Shown here in pieces: positions 24,115 through 33,401 of a DNA stretch of 64,000 nucleotides. This stretch comes from an uncultured Collinsella sp. GTDB lineage: Bacteria; Actinomycetota; Coriobacteriia; Coriobacteriales; Coriobacteriaceae. Each line of letters opens with the position of its first letter. The first letter of the stretch is position 1. The DNA is taken from NCBI GenBank assembly GCA_900552685.1, contig USAJ01000004.1, forward strand, positions 58,071 through 122,070, given 5' to 3'. The notes beneath the pieces were generated by a model. It did not search any database. It saw only the letters and a list, made by a program, of their open reading frames with translations, and was not told where the DNA came from. The translations under genes and the position numbers were made by a program.

Positions 24115-25263
24115 GTGTCGGAAAATAGGGATTACTACGAGGTGCTTGGCGTCGACAAGGATGCCGACGCGCGGACGATTAAGCGCGCGTTTCTAAAGAA
24201 GGCCCGTACCGTACACCCGGACGTTTCGGACGACCCCGAGGCCGAGGCCAAGTTCAAAGAGCTCAACGAGGCATATTCCGTTCTTTCCGATGAGCAGAAG
24301 CGTGCTAACTACGACCGTTACGGCACTGCCGACGGCCCTGGTGGTTCGGGCTACGTCGACATTAACGATATCTTTGGCGGCATGGGCATGGACGACCTCT
24401 TCTCGTCGTTCTTTGGCGGCGGTGCCGGCGGTGGCGCCCGAAATCGCCGTGAGCGTCGTCGCGGCCGCGACATGGCCATCTCCCTTTCGGTGACGCTCGA
24501 GGAGGCGGCACTCGGGTGCAAAAAGACGATCAGCTATGACCGCCTTGCTCCCTGTGAGGATTGCAATGGCACCGGTAGGGCCGAGGGCGCGCAGGAAAAG
24601 CAGTGCAGCCGCTGCCACGGCACGGGCTATGTCACGACGGTCCAGCGTTCGTTCCTGGGCCAGGTTCAGTCCTCTTCGCCTTGTCCCGACTGCCACGGCG
24701 AGGGCACGGTCATCGATCATCCCTGCGAGACCTGCGACGGTCAGGGCCGCACGCCTTCGCATGAAAAGATCGACATCGATATCCCCGCCGGCGTTTCGAC
24801 CGGTCGCCAGCTGCGCGTGAGCGGCTTTGGCGAGGCTGGCCTTCGCGGCGAGCCCTCGGGCGACCTGATCGTCAACGTGCGCGTCGCCGAACACGAGCGT
24901 TTTAAGCGCAACGGTGACGACCTGTACCTCGTGAGCGATATTTCGATTGCGCAGGCAGCGCTCGGCTGCGAGATCGAGGTCGAGGGCATTATGCCCGATG
25001 AGGTCGTCAAGGTGACGGTCCCTGCTGGTACACAGTACGGCGACACCGTGAGCGTCAATAATTACGGCATGCCGCGCATTGGCGGTGGCGGTTCGCGTGG
25101 TCGCCTGATCGTGCAACTGCGCGTGGTCGTTCCCACCAATCTTTCCAATAAGCAACACGAGCTGCTCCGTGCTTTTGCCGATGAGATGGGCGATGACGTC
25201 GCTTCCGGTAAGAAGTCGGTGACCGACCGTATCAAGAGTGCCCTCGACGATATCCTCGATTAA
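24115..25263 (+). CDS. dnaJ: Chaperone protein DnaJ
   Basis: A 382-residue Hsp40 with standard layout: J domain (res 5-70, VHPDVSD), G/F region with GGGAGGGARN, four CxxCxGxG repeats (CEDCNGTG, CSRCHGTG, CPDCHGEG, CETCDGQG), two C-terminal beta domains and the terminal dimerisation segment. It stimulates DnaK ATPase. The GTG start at 24115 follows GGAAGGA by 7 nt. Two dnaJ-type genes in tandem, one membrane-anchored, is unusual. Confidence 0.95.
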   Translation: MSENRDYYEVLGVDKDADARTIKRAFLKKARTVHPDVSDDPEAEAKFKELNEAYSVLSDEQKRANYDRYGTADGPGGSGYVDINDIFGGMGMDDLFSSFFGGGAGGGARNRRERRRGRDMAISLSVTLEEAALGCKKTISYDRLAPCEDCNGTGRAEGAQEKQCSRCHGTGYVTTVQRSFLGQVQSSSPCPDCHGEGTVIDHPCETCDGQGRTPSHEKIDIDIPAGVSTGRQLRVSGFGEAGLRGEPSGDLIVNVRVAEHERFKRNGDDLYLVSDISIAQAALGCEIEVEGIMPDEVVKVTVPAGTQYGDTVSVNNYGMPRIGGGGSRGRLIVQLRVVVPTNLSNKQHELLRAFADEMGDDVASGKKSVTDRIKSALDDILD

Positions 25264-25272
25264 GGAGCCCGC

Positions 25273-26565
25273 GTGCTCGCACCCCATATTTCCGTCGTCA
25301 ACCTCGGCTGCCGTGTCAACCGGGTTGAGTCTGACCGTATCACTGCCGATCTTATGCGCCTGGGCTTTGCTATTGTGGATCCCCAGGATGCCGATCTGAT
25401 CGTCATTAACACCTGTGCCGTTACGGGCGAGGCCGAGGCCAAGACCCGTAAGGCCGTCCGTCATGCGCTGGCCCATCCTAACGACCCTTACGTGGTCGTA
25501 ACCGGCTGCGTCGTCAACCTGCATCCCGAGGAGTTGCTGGAGCTCTCCGATCGCGTGATCGCCGAGCCGTCCAAGATTGACGTCGCCGAGCGCGTCTGCG
25601 AGGTGCTGGGTGTCGAATCCGATAGCGTTCCCGCCTGCAGCGATGGCGAGGTGGTCGATGCGCTCGGTCGCTCTCGCCTGGGCGTGAAGATTCAGGACGG
25701 CTGCAACCATCGCTGCACCTATTGCATTGTGTGGAAGGCACGCGGCCCCGAGCGCTCCGTGCCCGTCGAGTCCGTGCTCGAGCAAGTTCGCGAGGCCCAG
25801 GAGGCCGGCGTGCCCGAGGTGGTGCTGACCGGTGTGAACCTGGGTGCCTACGATGGCAAGAGCGCGACCGACGAGCACGTCGAAATCGATGAGCTGCTCG
25901 AGGCCATCATGGAGCGCACGTCTATTCCGCATGTGCGCATTTCCTCGGTCGAGCCCATGGATATCTCTGAGCGCCTGCTTAAGGTTATGGCGCGCTATCC
26001 GCAGCGTATCGCCCCGTTTTTGCACCTGCCCGTGCAGTCCGGCTGCACGGCGACCCTGCATCGCATGGGTCGTCCCTATAGTGCGGAGGCCTTTGAGGAC
26101 ACGGTGCGTATGATTCGCGCCAATCTGCCGCAGGCGTCACTTTCTTGCGACGTTATTGTCGGCTTCCCTGGTGAGACGGACGAGGAGTTCAAGGAGTCGC
26201 TGGCGCTGTGCCGCCGTGTGGGTTTCTCGCGTATGCACGTGTTCCGCTACAGCAAGCGTCCCGGTACCCTTGCTGCCGACATGCCCGACCAGGTTCCGCC
26301 CGAGGTTATGGCCGAGCGCAGCCGCCGTATGCGGGCCGCTGCACAGGAGCTCGCTATTGCCGACGCTCGCCGTCGCGTGGGCACGGTCGAGCGTGCCGTG
26401 CTCGAGTATGGCGACAACCTGACGCTCGGCTCGTTCCATCATGCCCGTCTTGACGATACCTGTGGACTTACAGCCCCGTGCCTGTTCGATGTTGCTATCA
26501 TCGGAGTCGATGATTCCGGCTTGGTCCATGCACGCAGGGAGGTTCATGGAAGCCTCGAAGATTAG
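25273..26565 (+). CDS. mtaB: tRNA (t6A37) methylthiotransferase MtaB
   Basis: A 430-residue radical SAM enzyme making ms2t6A37 in tRNAs that read ANN codons. The UPF0004 domain has its three cluster cysteines in NLGCRVNRVES, INTCAV and VTGCVV; the radical SAM site is DGCNHRCTYCIV. A short TRAM-like tail ends the protein. NLGCRVN is the MtaB variant, distinguishing it from MiaB (48236) and RimO (40246). GTG start with AAGGAG 6 nt upstream. It overlaps phoH by 20 bp. Confidence 0.92.
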   Translation: MLAPHISVVNLGCRVNRVESDRITADLMRLGFAIVDPQDADLIVINTCAVTGEAEAKTRKAVRHALAHPNDPYVVVTGCVVNLHPEELLELSDRVIAEPSKIDVAERVCEVLGVESDSVPACSDGEVVDALGRSRLGVKIQDGCNHRCTYCIVWKARGPERSVPVESVLEQVREAQEAGVPEVVLTGVNLGAYDGKSATDEHVEIDELLEAIMERTSIPHVRISSVEPMDISERLLKVMARYPQRIAPFLHLPVQSGCTATLHRMGRPYSAEAFEDTVRMIRANLPQASLSCDVIVGFPGETDEEFKESLALCRRVGFSRMHVFRYSKRPGTLAADMPDQVPPEVMAERSRRMRAAAQELAIADARRRVGTVERAVLEYGDNLTLGSFHHARLDDTCGLTAPCLFDVAIIGVDDSGLVHARREVHGSLED

Positions 26566-27532
26566 ACTTACCGTTCCCGAGGGGATTGATCCCTCGCGCG
26601 TTTTGGGCGCCGGCGACGGCGTCCTTCGTGCGCTCGAGAGCTTGGTTCGCGCTCATGTGGTCGCCCGTGGCGATAGCATCTCCGTGAGCGGCGACCCGGA
26701 CGAGGTCGAACTCGTGGCGCGCTTTTTCGAGCACGCTTTTCGCGAGGCGGCCGCCGGGCGCACGCTGTCTGCCGACGATGTCTCTCGCTGCCTGGCCGTC
26801 TTGCGCGACGGTGAGCACGAGGCTACGTCGCTTCGCGATGACGTACTGCTTTCGTATCGCGGCCGCGTCATTCGCCCCAAGACGCTCGGGCAAAAGCGCT
26901 ATGTGGATGCCATCCGCTCGCATACCATCACGTTTGGCTTGGGTCCTGCCGGTACCGGTAAGACCTATCTGGCCATGGCGCTCGCCGTTGCCGCGCTCAA
27001 GCGTCACGAGGTGGGCCGTCTGATCTTGACGCGTCCGGTTGTCGAGGCGGGGGAGAATCTGGGCTTTTTGCCTGGCACCCTCGAGGAAAAGATCGATCCC
27101 TACATGCGTCCGCTTTACGACGCCCTTTTTGACATGATGGATCGCGAGCGCACCGATGAGCTTATGGAGCGCGGCGTGATCGAGATCGCCCCGCTTGCCT
27201 ACATGCGCGGCCGCACGCTGAGTGATGCCTTCGTGGTGCTCGACGAGGCGCAAAATACCACGCCCGAGCAGATGAAGATGTTCCTGACGCGCCTGGGCTT
27301 CAACTCCAAGTTCGTGATTACCGGCGACCTGAGCCAGCGTGACCTGGTGGGTCGTCGTGGTGGCTTGGCGGATGTCGAGAAGATTTTGGGCCGTGTCGAC
27401 GATGTCGCATTTTCGCACCTCGAGCGTGCCGACGTGGTGCGCCATGCCTTGGTGGGACGTATCGTCGAGGCATACGATACTTATGATGATGTGCGCGAGA
27501 AGCGCGTACGTGACCGAAAGGAGTCCCGTTGA
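26546..27532 (+). CDS. phoH: PhoH-family ATPase (YbeZ-like)
   Basis: A 328-residue protein with an N-terminal KH-like nucleic-acid domain (~res 1-95) and a PhoH helicase-like ATPase: Walker A GPAGTGKTYLAMAL (~res 133-146) and Walker B FVVLDEAQNTTPEQMK. It usually works with YbeY in rRNA maturation; here ybeY overlaps its stop. The start at 26546 has GGGAGG 5 nt upstream and lies inside mtaB. Confidence 0.93.
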   Translation: MEASKIRLTVPEGIDPSRVLGAGDGVLRALESLVRAHVVARGDSISVSGDPDEVELVARFFEHAFREAAAGRTLSADDVSRCLAVLRDGEHEATSLRDDVLLSYRGRVIRPKTLGQKRYVDAIRSHTITFGLGPAGTGKTYLAMALAVAALKRHEVGRLILTRPVVEAGENLGFLPGTLEEKIDPYMRPLYDALFDMMDRERTDELMERGVIEIAPLAYMRGRTLSDAFVVLDEAQNTTPEQMKMFLTRLGFNSKFVITGDLSQRDLVGRRGGLADVEKILGRVDDVAFSHLERADVVRHALVGRIVEAYDTYDDVREKRVRDRKESR

Positions 27533-28038
27533 GTGTATTGATCAGCAACGATGCCGAGCTCGATACGCTGCTCGACGCGCAGGAGGTGGAGCACATCTGC
27601 GAGGTTGTGCTTGCCGCCGAGGGCGTTGAGCGTGAAGTCGAGATTTCCCTTTCGTATGTCGACGAGGACGAGATGCACGAGCTCAACCACGAGTGGCGCG
27701 GTATCGACCGCACCACCGATGTGCTCTCGTTTGAGTGCGATTCGGCCTTTGACGATGACATTCCCGCCGATGAGACGCTCGAGCTCGGCGATATTATCTT
27801 GGCCCCGCAGGTTATTGCCCGTCAGGCCCCCGGTTTTGGCAATAGCCCCGCTGACGAGTGCCGTCTGATGCTCGTACACGGAATGCTGCACCTGCTGGGC
27901 TATGACCACATCGAGGACGACGAGGCCGAGGTCATGGAGGCCCGCGAGGACGCCATCCTGCGCGATCTGTCGCTCGAGCGCGGCGAGGACCCTAAGCTAG
28001 TCCACGTCGGCCCCATCACCAACCACGCCCACGACTAG
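27529..28038 (+). CDS. ybeY: Endoribonuclease YbeY
   Basis: A 169-residue metalloendoribonuclease for 16S rRNA 3' maturation and ribosome quality control. The zinc motif HGMLHLLGYDH (~res 115-125) is complete, and RTTDVLSFE matches the family core. It starts with TTG at 27529 (TTGA overlap with the phoH stop), with AAAGGAG 5 nt upstream. It sits in phoH-ybeY-dgkA-era, a widely conserved cluster. Confidence 0.95.
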   Translation: MSVLISNDAELDTLLDAQEVEHICEVVLAAEGVEREVEISLSYVDEDEMHELNHEWRGIDRTTDVLSFECDSAFDDDIPADETLELGDIILAPQVIARQAPGFGNSPADECRLMLVHGMLHLLGYDHIEDDEAEVMEAREDAILRDLSLERGEDPKLVHVGPITNHAHD

Positions 28039-28047
28039 GAGCCGTCT

Positions 28048-28425
28048 ATGATTCCCGGATCGAACAAGGACCATCCGTCCTTCTTTAAGTCGTTTTCCTA
28101 CGCCATGGAGGGCTTCGTCACCGCCGTCAAGACCGAGCGCAACATTAAGGTCATGCTCGTTGCGGGCGTGTGCACCGTCATTGCCGGCTGTATCGTGGGC
28201 CTCGACATTGCCGAGTGGGCCACGATTATCATCTGTTGTGGCTTGGTGATTCACGGCGAGCTGTGCAACACCGCTATGGAGGCCATCGTCGACCTGGCGA
28301 CCCAGGAGCTCCATCCGCTGGCCAAGCGTGCGAAGGACATCGCCGCCGCCTCTGTATACGTTCTTTCCATCACTGCCGCGATTGTGGGCGTGCTGGTATT
28401 TGCCCACGCGCTCGGCTTTATTTAG
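28048..28425 (+). CDS. dgkA: Diacylglycerol kinase / undecaprenol kinase family protein
   Basis: A 125-residue integral membrane kinase with three hydrophobic helices. The active-site motif HGELCNTAMEAIVDLA (~res 70-85) matches the ELxNTAIE-VVDL signature. Gram-positive members phosphorylate undecaprenol and recycle the peptidoglycan carrier lipid. The N-terminal cytosolic segment SFSYAMEGFVTAVKTERNIKVM is also characteristic. Cluster position between ybeY and era is typical. Confidence 0.92.
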   Translation: MIPGSNKDHPSFFKSFSYAMEGFVTAVKTERNIKVMLVAGVCTVIAGCIVGLDIAEWATIIICCGLVIHGELCNTAMEAIVDLATQELHPLAKRAKDIAAASVYVLSITAAIVGVLVFAHALGFI

Positions 28426-28437
28426 AAAGGGATTCCC

Positions 28438-29505
28438 ATGTCCGACAATATGCAGCCTACCGATGAGATTTTGGACGACGAGTCCCTGGACGCGGTGGAT
28501 ACCGAGGAGCTCGAGGAAGTCGTGGAGTTCGACCCGTTTGAGGGCATGAGCGATGAGGAGCTCGACGCCCTGTGCGACGAGGACGACGGTTCTATGGGCT
28601 TTGGCGACGTGGAGCCCGGTTTTCGCAGCGGCTTCGTGGCCCTGGTCGGACGCCCCAACGCCGGCAAGTCCACGCTGCTCAACGCCTGCTATGGCAAAAA
28701 GGTCGCCATCACCTCGCCGGTGGCACAGACGACCCGCCGTCGCATGCGCGCCGTCGTCAACCGTCCCGGCTACCAGCTGGTCTTTGTCGATACCCCGGGT
28801 ATTCATAAGCCCAAGGACGGCCTGGGGTCCGAGCTCAACAAGAGCGCACTGTTCGAGTTGAACGATGTCGACGTCGTCGCGTTTTTGATTGATGCCACCA
28901 AGCCCATCGGCAGGGGAGACGCCTGGGTTGCCGAGCGTGTCAGATGCGCTCGTTGCAAGAAGGTCCTGGTGCTCACCAAGGCCGATGAGGCCGACCCCGC
29001 ACAGGTCATGGAGCAGCTTAAGGCTGCCCACGAGCTTATGGAATATGACGACGAGATTGTGACGTCGTCGGTTAAGAACTTCAACGTCGATGCGTTTATA
29101 GAGACCGTTGCGCACTTTTTGCCTGAGGGTCCGCGTTGGTTCCCCGAGGACATGGGTATTGACGCTTCCGATGAGACGCTCGTTGCCGAGTTTGTGCGCG
29201 AGAAGGTCTTGCGCCGCACCCGTGATGAGATTCCGCACTCCGTTGGCGTGATCTGCGATGCGCTCGAGCAGACCAAGAAGGTGCTGCGCGTGCACGCCAC
29301 CATTTACGTCGAGCGCGAGGGCCAAAAGGGCATCATCATCGGCAAGGGCGGCGAGATGATCAAGCATATCGGTATCGACGCCCGACGCGATCTTGAACGC
29401 ATTTTTGGCACGCAGGTCTTTTTGGAGCTGGACGTGAAGGTCAAGGCCGGCTGGCGTGACGACGAGGCCCAGATTCGCCGCTTTGGCTACAATGCCGAGG
29501 ACTAA
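28438..29505 (+). CDS. era: GTPase Era
   Basis: A 355-residue ribosome-assembly GTPase binding the 3' end of 16S rRNA. G1 GRPNAGKST, G2-region TTRRRMR, G3 DTPGIHKP and a G4 written LTKADE (NKxD in most Era proteins) are seen; the C-terminal KH domain has GIIIGKGGEMIKHIG. Unlike most Era proteins (~300 residues) it has an acidic ~60-residue N-terminal extension (DEILDDESLDAVDTEELEE). RBS AAAGGGA is upstream. Confidence 0.95.
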   Translation: MSDNMQPTDEILDDESLDAVDTEELEEVVEFDPFEGMSDEELDALCDEDDGSMGFGDVEPGFRSGFVALVGRPNAGKSTLLNACYGKKVAITSPVAQTTRRRMRAVVNRPGYQLVFVDTPGIHKPKDGLGSELNKSALFELNDVDVVAFLIDATKPIGRGDAWVAERVRCARCKKVLVLTKADEADPAQVMEQLKAAHELMEYDDEIVTSSVKNFNVDAFIETVAHFLPEGPRWFPEDMGIDASDETLVAEFVREKVLRRTRDEIPHSVGVICDALEQTKKVLRVHATIYVEREGQKGIIIGKGGEMIKHIGIDARRDLERIFGTQVFLELDVKVKAGWRDDEAQIRRFGYNAED

Positions 29506-29520
29506 GGACGCGCGGCGCGC

Positions 29521-30270
29521 ATGGCAGGCTCCCGGACATATCGCACGAAAGTGCTCGTGCTTGATAAGACTAAGCTCAAAGAGACCGACCTGATCTTGAC
29601 GATGCTTGACGAGCGGGGGCGGCAGGTTCGTGCCGTGGCAAAGGGCGCCCGCAAACCCGGCGGACGCCTGGCTGCGCGCTGCGAGCTGTTCTGTACGGTC
29701 GATATGCTGCTCGCACATGGACGGTCGCTCGACGTGGTTTCCCAGGCCGAGCTTATGGAGGCGCCGCTCGGCGCTGCGCCCGATTACGAGACTACCTGCG
29801 CCGCAAGCGCGATCGCCGAGGTCGCGCGCGTGTGCTCGTTCGAGGACGCCGAGGACCCGTTTACCTTTGCCATCACGCAGCGAGCGCTTGCCCTGGTGGG
29901 CAGCGGGCTTGACACGGCACATATGGACCTACTTGTGGCGGCATATGTCTTTAAGCTGCTGTCGCACGTTGGCTATCGACCCGATTTTTCGGCCTGCGTG
30001 CTGTGCGGAGACCCCATGCTGTCGTATTTTTCGCCCCAGGCGGGCGGCCTCATGTGCGGGTCGTGCGCGTCGAGCGTTCCAGGTGCCGAACTGGTGTCGA
30101 CCGGTGAGGCCGCATGGCTGCGCGCCCTCATGTCCATGACCTTCGATGCGCTTTTGGCCGAGCGAATCGACCCGCATACCGCAGCCTTTTTGCTGGGGCT
30201 TTCGCATGTTTGGGCTGCGACGCACACCGATCAGCGCCTCCGTGCGATGGAATTCATGTTGGGTCGGTGA
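29521..30270 (+). CDS. recO: DNA repair protein RecO
   Basis: A 249-residue mediator that loads RecA on SSB-coated single strands in the RecFOR pathway. N-terminal OB fold (YRTKVLVLDKTKLKETDLILTML), helical middle, and a zinc site CVLCGDP...CGSC (~res 160-183). It follows era as in many bacteria. Together with recA and recX in this window it gives a complete RecA-loading set for repair and transformation. Confidence 0.93.
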   Translation: MAGSRTYRTKVLVLDKTKLKETDLILTMLDERGRQVRAVAKGARKPGGRLAARCELFCTVDMLLAHGRSLDVVSQAELMEAPLGAAPDYETTCAASAIAEVARVCSFEDAEDPFTFAITQRALALVGSGLDTAHMDLLVAAYVFKLLSHVGYRPDFSACVLCGDPMLSYFSPQAGGLMCGSCASSVPGAELVSTGEAAWLRALMSMTFDALLAERIDPHTAAFLLGLSHVWAATHTDQRLRAMEFMLGR

Positions 30271-30408
30271 TGATGCGCAGGCGCGGGCTGCTTGTGGTAA
30301 CATACCGACCTGTTGGTACCTCGACCTTGGTTGCTCGCTCCACCGGCGGCTTCCCAGTCCGAGGCGAATCGAGTCGCCCGATGGCGACGCAAAACGAAAG
30401 GTGAAACA

Positions 30409-30687
30409 ATGACTGTTTCCAAAGAGCGCAAGGCGGAGCTGACTGCCCAGTTCGGTAACACCCCGGTCGACACCGGCAACCCCAAGGTTCAGGTCGCCAT
30501 CCTGTCCGAGCGCATCAAGGAGCTGACCGAGCACATGAAGTCCCACCAGAAGGACTTCCACACCCGTCGTGGTCTGCTCATGCTCGTCGGTCGTCGTCGT
30601 CGTCTTCTCTCCTACATCAAGAAGAACGACATCGTCGAGTACCGTGAGCTCATCAAGGCTCTGGGCATCCGCGACAACATCCAGTAG
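30409..30687 (+). CDS. rpsO: 30S ribosomal protein S15
   Basis: A 92-residue primary 16S rRNA-binding protein. TPVDTGNPKVQVAILSERIKEL and HQKDFHTRRGLLMLVGRRRRLLSYI are the S15 signature. The start has GAAAGGTG 6 nt upstream. The leader has a GTCGCC-CGAT-GGCGAC hairpin (30374-30389) just before the RBS, a plausible but untested S15 autoregulatory site. It is followed by its own terminator and pnp, the usual rpsO-pnp order. Confidence 0.97.
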   Translation: MTVSKERKAELTAQFGNTPVDTGNPKVQVAILSERIKELTEHMKSHQKDFHTRRGLLMLVGRRRRLLSYIKKNDIVEYRELIKALGIRDNIQ

Positions 30688-30702
30688 GATTTGTACATGC
30701 TA

Positions 30703-30733
30703 AGAGCGTCCTGCGCAGCGGGGCGCTCTTTTT
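30703..30733 (+). terminator. Terminator of rpsO
   Basis: AGAGCGTCC (30703-30711) pairs with GGGCGCTCT (30721-30729, one G-U pair), followed by TTTTG. Confidence 0.8.
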
Positions 30734-30836
30734 GTGTAAGGGCGCGAACAATCACGCTCTGAAGCGTGGCGGGGGCAGGGGGTCCGCGTCACATGAGAAG
30801 CCCGCAGGCAAGGGGCCTGTGGGGTAAAGGAGAACA

Positions 30837-33083
30837 ATGACACTCGTATCCAAGACCTTTGAGCTGTACGGCAAGACCTACACCTTTGAGTCGGGCGAGC
30901 TTGCCAAGCAGGCCACCGGCGCCTGCCTGGTCAAGCAGGGCGACACCACGATGCTCGACACCGTGGTCGTCTCCAAGGAGCGCAAGAACTACGACTTCTT
31001 CCCGCTGACCGTCGACTTCAACGAGAAGATGTACGCCGCCGGCCGCATTCCGGGTGGCTACCTCAAGCGTGAGGGCCGTCCCAGCGAGAAGGCCACGCTC
31101 ACCGCGCGCATGATCGACCGTCCGATTCGCCCGAGCTTCCCGGACGGCTTCCGCAACGAGGTGCACATCGTCGCCACCTCGCTCGTCGCCGACCAGGTCA
31201 ACCCCTTCGATGTCATCAACGTCATGGGTGCTTCCCTGGCCATGACGCTCGGCGGCGTGCCCTTCGAGGGCCCGCTTGCCTGCGTGCGCATCGGCCGTAA
31301 CGTGGAGACCGGCGAGTTTATCGTCAACCCCACCTACGAGGAGCGCGAGAACTCCGATCTGGACTTGGAGCTGGGCGGCTCCGCCGACTTCATCTCGATG
31401 GTCGAGGCCGGCGCCGAGGAGATCTCTGAGGACGACATGCTCGCCGCCATGAAGTTTGGCCAGGAGGCCCTTGCTGCCTTCTGCCAGGCTCAGGATGAGT
31501 TCGTCGCCGAGTGGGAGCAGGTCAACGGCCCCATCGTCAAGAAGGAGTACCCGCTCGACCAGCCCGTCGAGGAGGTCCAGGAGCGCATCTTCGTCCACTA
31601 CGACGAGATGGCAGCCGCCTTGCGCGACGCCGACAAGCTCTCCCGTATCGGCAAGGTCGAGGCTCTGAAGGAGTCCATCCGCGCCGAGTTCACCGAGGAG
31701 GAGCAGGCTGCTTGGGAGCGCGAGATCCCCGTGGCGCTCAAGAAGCTCGAGAAGAAGGCCATGCGCACTATGGTCGTCGAGACCGGCGAGCGCGTCGACG
31801 GCCGTGCCGCCGACGAGATCCGTCCCATCATGGTGAAGGACAACTACCTGCCGCTCGTTCACGGCTCCGGTCTGTTCCAGCGCGGCCAGACCCAGGTGCT
31901 CTCCGTCCTGTCGCTCGGCATGCTCAACGAGGGCCAGCGTCTGGATACCATCGAGCCCACCGAGGGCAAGCGCTACATGCACCACTACAACTTCCCGCCG
32001 TTCTGCACCGGCGAGACCGGCCGCATGGGCAGCCCCAAGCGTCGCGAGATCGGTCACGGCAATCTGGCAGAGCGCGCTCTGCTTCCGGTGCTTCCCGACG
32101 AGAACGAGTTCCCCTACGCCATCCGCGTCGTCTCCGAGGTCATGGAGTCCAACGGCTCCTCTTCGATGGCTTCGACCTGCGGTTCTACGCTCGCCCTTAT
32201 GGACGGCGGCGTGCCCATTAAGCGCCCGGTCTCCGGTATCGCCATGGGCCTGATCCAGGAGGAGGGTAAGACCGTGGTCCTGTCCGACATCCAGGGTCTC
32301 GAGGACTTCCTGGGCGACATGGACTTTAAGGTCACCGGCACCACCGAGGGCATCACCGCCCTGCAGATGGACAACAAGGCCACCGGCCTCACCTTCGACA
32401 TCCTGGCCCGCGCCCTGCAGCAGGCCAAGGAGGGTCGCGCCTTCATCCTGCAGAAGATGCTCGATGTGATCCCCGAGCCGCGCCACACCACACGCAGCAC
32501 CGCTCCGCGCATCGTCTCCATCCAGGTCCCGACCGACAAGATCCGCGACGTCATCGGTTCCGGCGGTAAGGTCATCCGCGGTATTCAGGACGAGACCGGC
32601 GCTTCGGTCGACATCCAGGAGGACGGCACCGTCTTTGTCGGCGGCACCGGCGAGTCCGTGGACCAGGCCGTCGAGCGCATCAAGCTCATCATCAAGGTTC
32701 CCGAGCCGGGCGAGGAGTACACCGGTCGCGTGGTCTCCATCCAGCCCTTCGGCGCCTTCGTCAACCTGCTGCCCGGTAAGGACGGCCTGCTGCACATCTC
32801 CCGCGTCGCCAAGGGCCGCGTGGAGAAGGTCGAGGACGTCCTCAATGTGGGCGACGAGGTCAAGGTCGTCGTCATCGAAGTCGATGACCGCGGCAAGATT
32901 TCGCTCGATCGTCTGGATAAGCCCGAGGCCCCGGCTCGCGCCGAGGGTGCCTCTGAGGGCGACGGCGAGCACTTCCAGCGCCGTGAGCGTCCGCGTCGCG
33001 AGCGCTCCGAGCGCAGCGACCGCCCGCGCCGTCCCGGCGACAACGGAGGCCGCAAGCCCCGCCGTCACCACGACGCCGAGTAA
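30837..33083 (+). CDS. pnp: Polyribonucleotide nucleotidyltransferase (PNPase)
   Basis: A 748-residue phosphorolytic 3'-5' exoribonuclease, trimeric. Two RNase PH domains flank an alpha-helical linker; the KH domain (VIGSGGKVIRGI) and S1 domain (GRVVSIQPFGAFVNLLPGKD) follow. The tail after S1 is ~50 residues of alternating Arg/Glu (RRERPRRERSERSDRPRR), disordered and possibly RNA- or protein-binding. RBS AAAGGAG. Its terminator overlaps the first large palindrome at 33131. Confidence 0.97.
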   Translation: MTLVSKTFELYGKTYTFESGELAKQATGACLVKQGDTTMLDTVVVSKERKNYDFFPLTVDFNEKMYAAGRIPGGYLKREGRPSEKATLTARMIDRPIRPSFPDGFRNEVHIVATSLVADQVNPFDVINVMGASLAMTLGGVPFEGPLACVRIGRNVETGEFIVNPTYEERENSDLDLELGGSADFISMVEAGAEEISEDDMLAAMKFGQEALAAFCQAQDEFVAEWEQVNGPIVKKEYPLDQPVEEVQERIFVHYDEMAAALRDADKLSRIGKVEALKESIRAEFTEEEQAAWEREIPVALKKLEKKAMRTMVVETGERVDGRAADEIRPIMVKDNYLPLVHGSGLFQRGQTQVLSVLSLGMLNEGQRLDTIEPTEGKRYMHHYNFPPFCTGETGRMGSPKRREIGHGNLAERALLPVLPDENEFPYAIRVVSEVMESNGSSSMASTCGSTLALMDGGVPIKRPVSGIAMGLIQEEGKTVVLSDIQGLEDFLGDMDFKVTGTTEGITALQMDNKATGLTFDILARALQQAKEGRAFILQKMLDVIPEPRHTTRSTAPRIVSIQVPTDKIRDVIGSGGKVIRGIQDETGASVDIQEDGTVFVGGTGESVDQAVERIKLIIKVPEPGEEYTGRVVSIQPFGAFVNLLPGKDGLLHISRVAKGRVEKVEDVLNVGDEVKVVVIEVDDRGKISLDRLDKPEAPARAEGASEGDGEHFQRRERPRRERSERSDRPRRPGDNGGRKPRRHHDAE

Positions 33084-33106
33084 CAGCTATACATAAGCAG
33101 CTCAAC

Positions 33107-33137
33107 AAGGGCGACTCCGGACAGGGGTCGCCCTTTT
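33107..33137 (+). terminator. Terminator of pnp
   Basis: AAGGGCGAC (33107-33115) pairs with GTCGCCCTT (33127-33135), followed by TT. Its 3' arm is also the outer edge of the palindromic element at 33131-33275. Confidence 0.85.
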
Positions 33138-33275
33138 GCTATTCCCGGCGGGTCCGCGGGTAAAGTTTCCTGCTCTACAGTCCTGCTCGCACGGAGAGCA
33201 CATTAAGTGCTCTCCGGCTCGTGCGGAACTCGCGATAAACTTTACCCGCGGCCCCCGCCGGGAATAGCAAAAGGG
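33131..33275 (-). repeat. Large palindromic element A1 (arms ~37 bp, core 68 bp)
   Basis: Left arm 33132-33168 and right arm 33237-33274 are complementary apart from one mismatch and one indel. The core (33169-33236) holds an inner hairpin GGAGAGCAC/GTGCTCTCC. The reverse complement of the core shares three blocks with element A2: TCGCGAGTTCCGCACG, AGCACTTAATGTGCT and GCAGGACTGTAGAGCAG. No open reading frame is supported here. Function unknown. Confidence 0.85.
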
Positions 33276-33401
33276 CTGGTTGGTGCGGGTTTCGATTTTG
33301 TCAGACAGTCTATTCGGTTATCTGAATTCAGATCTTTAGATAATCGCATGTGCGGCATTACCCCAGATAAAACCAACCAAAATAAACCTGTCCCTTCTTG
33401 G

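Noticed and set aside
27997..29922. 641-codon minus-strand frame opposite dgkA-era-recO
   Set aside because: Covers three well-supported plus-strand genes and shows no motif of its own.
30789..33071. 760-codon minus-strand frame opposite pnp
   Set aside because: Antisense shadow of pnp; low-complexity Leu/Gly/Asp/Val composition.
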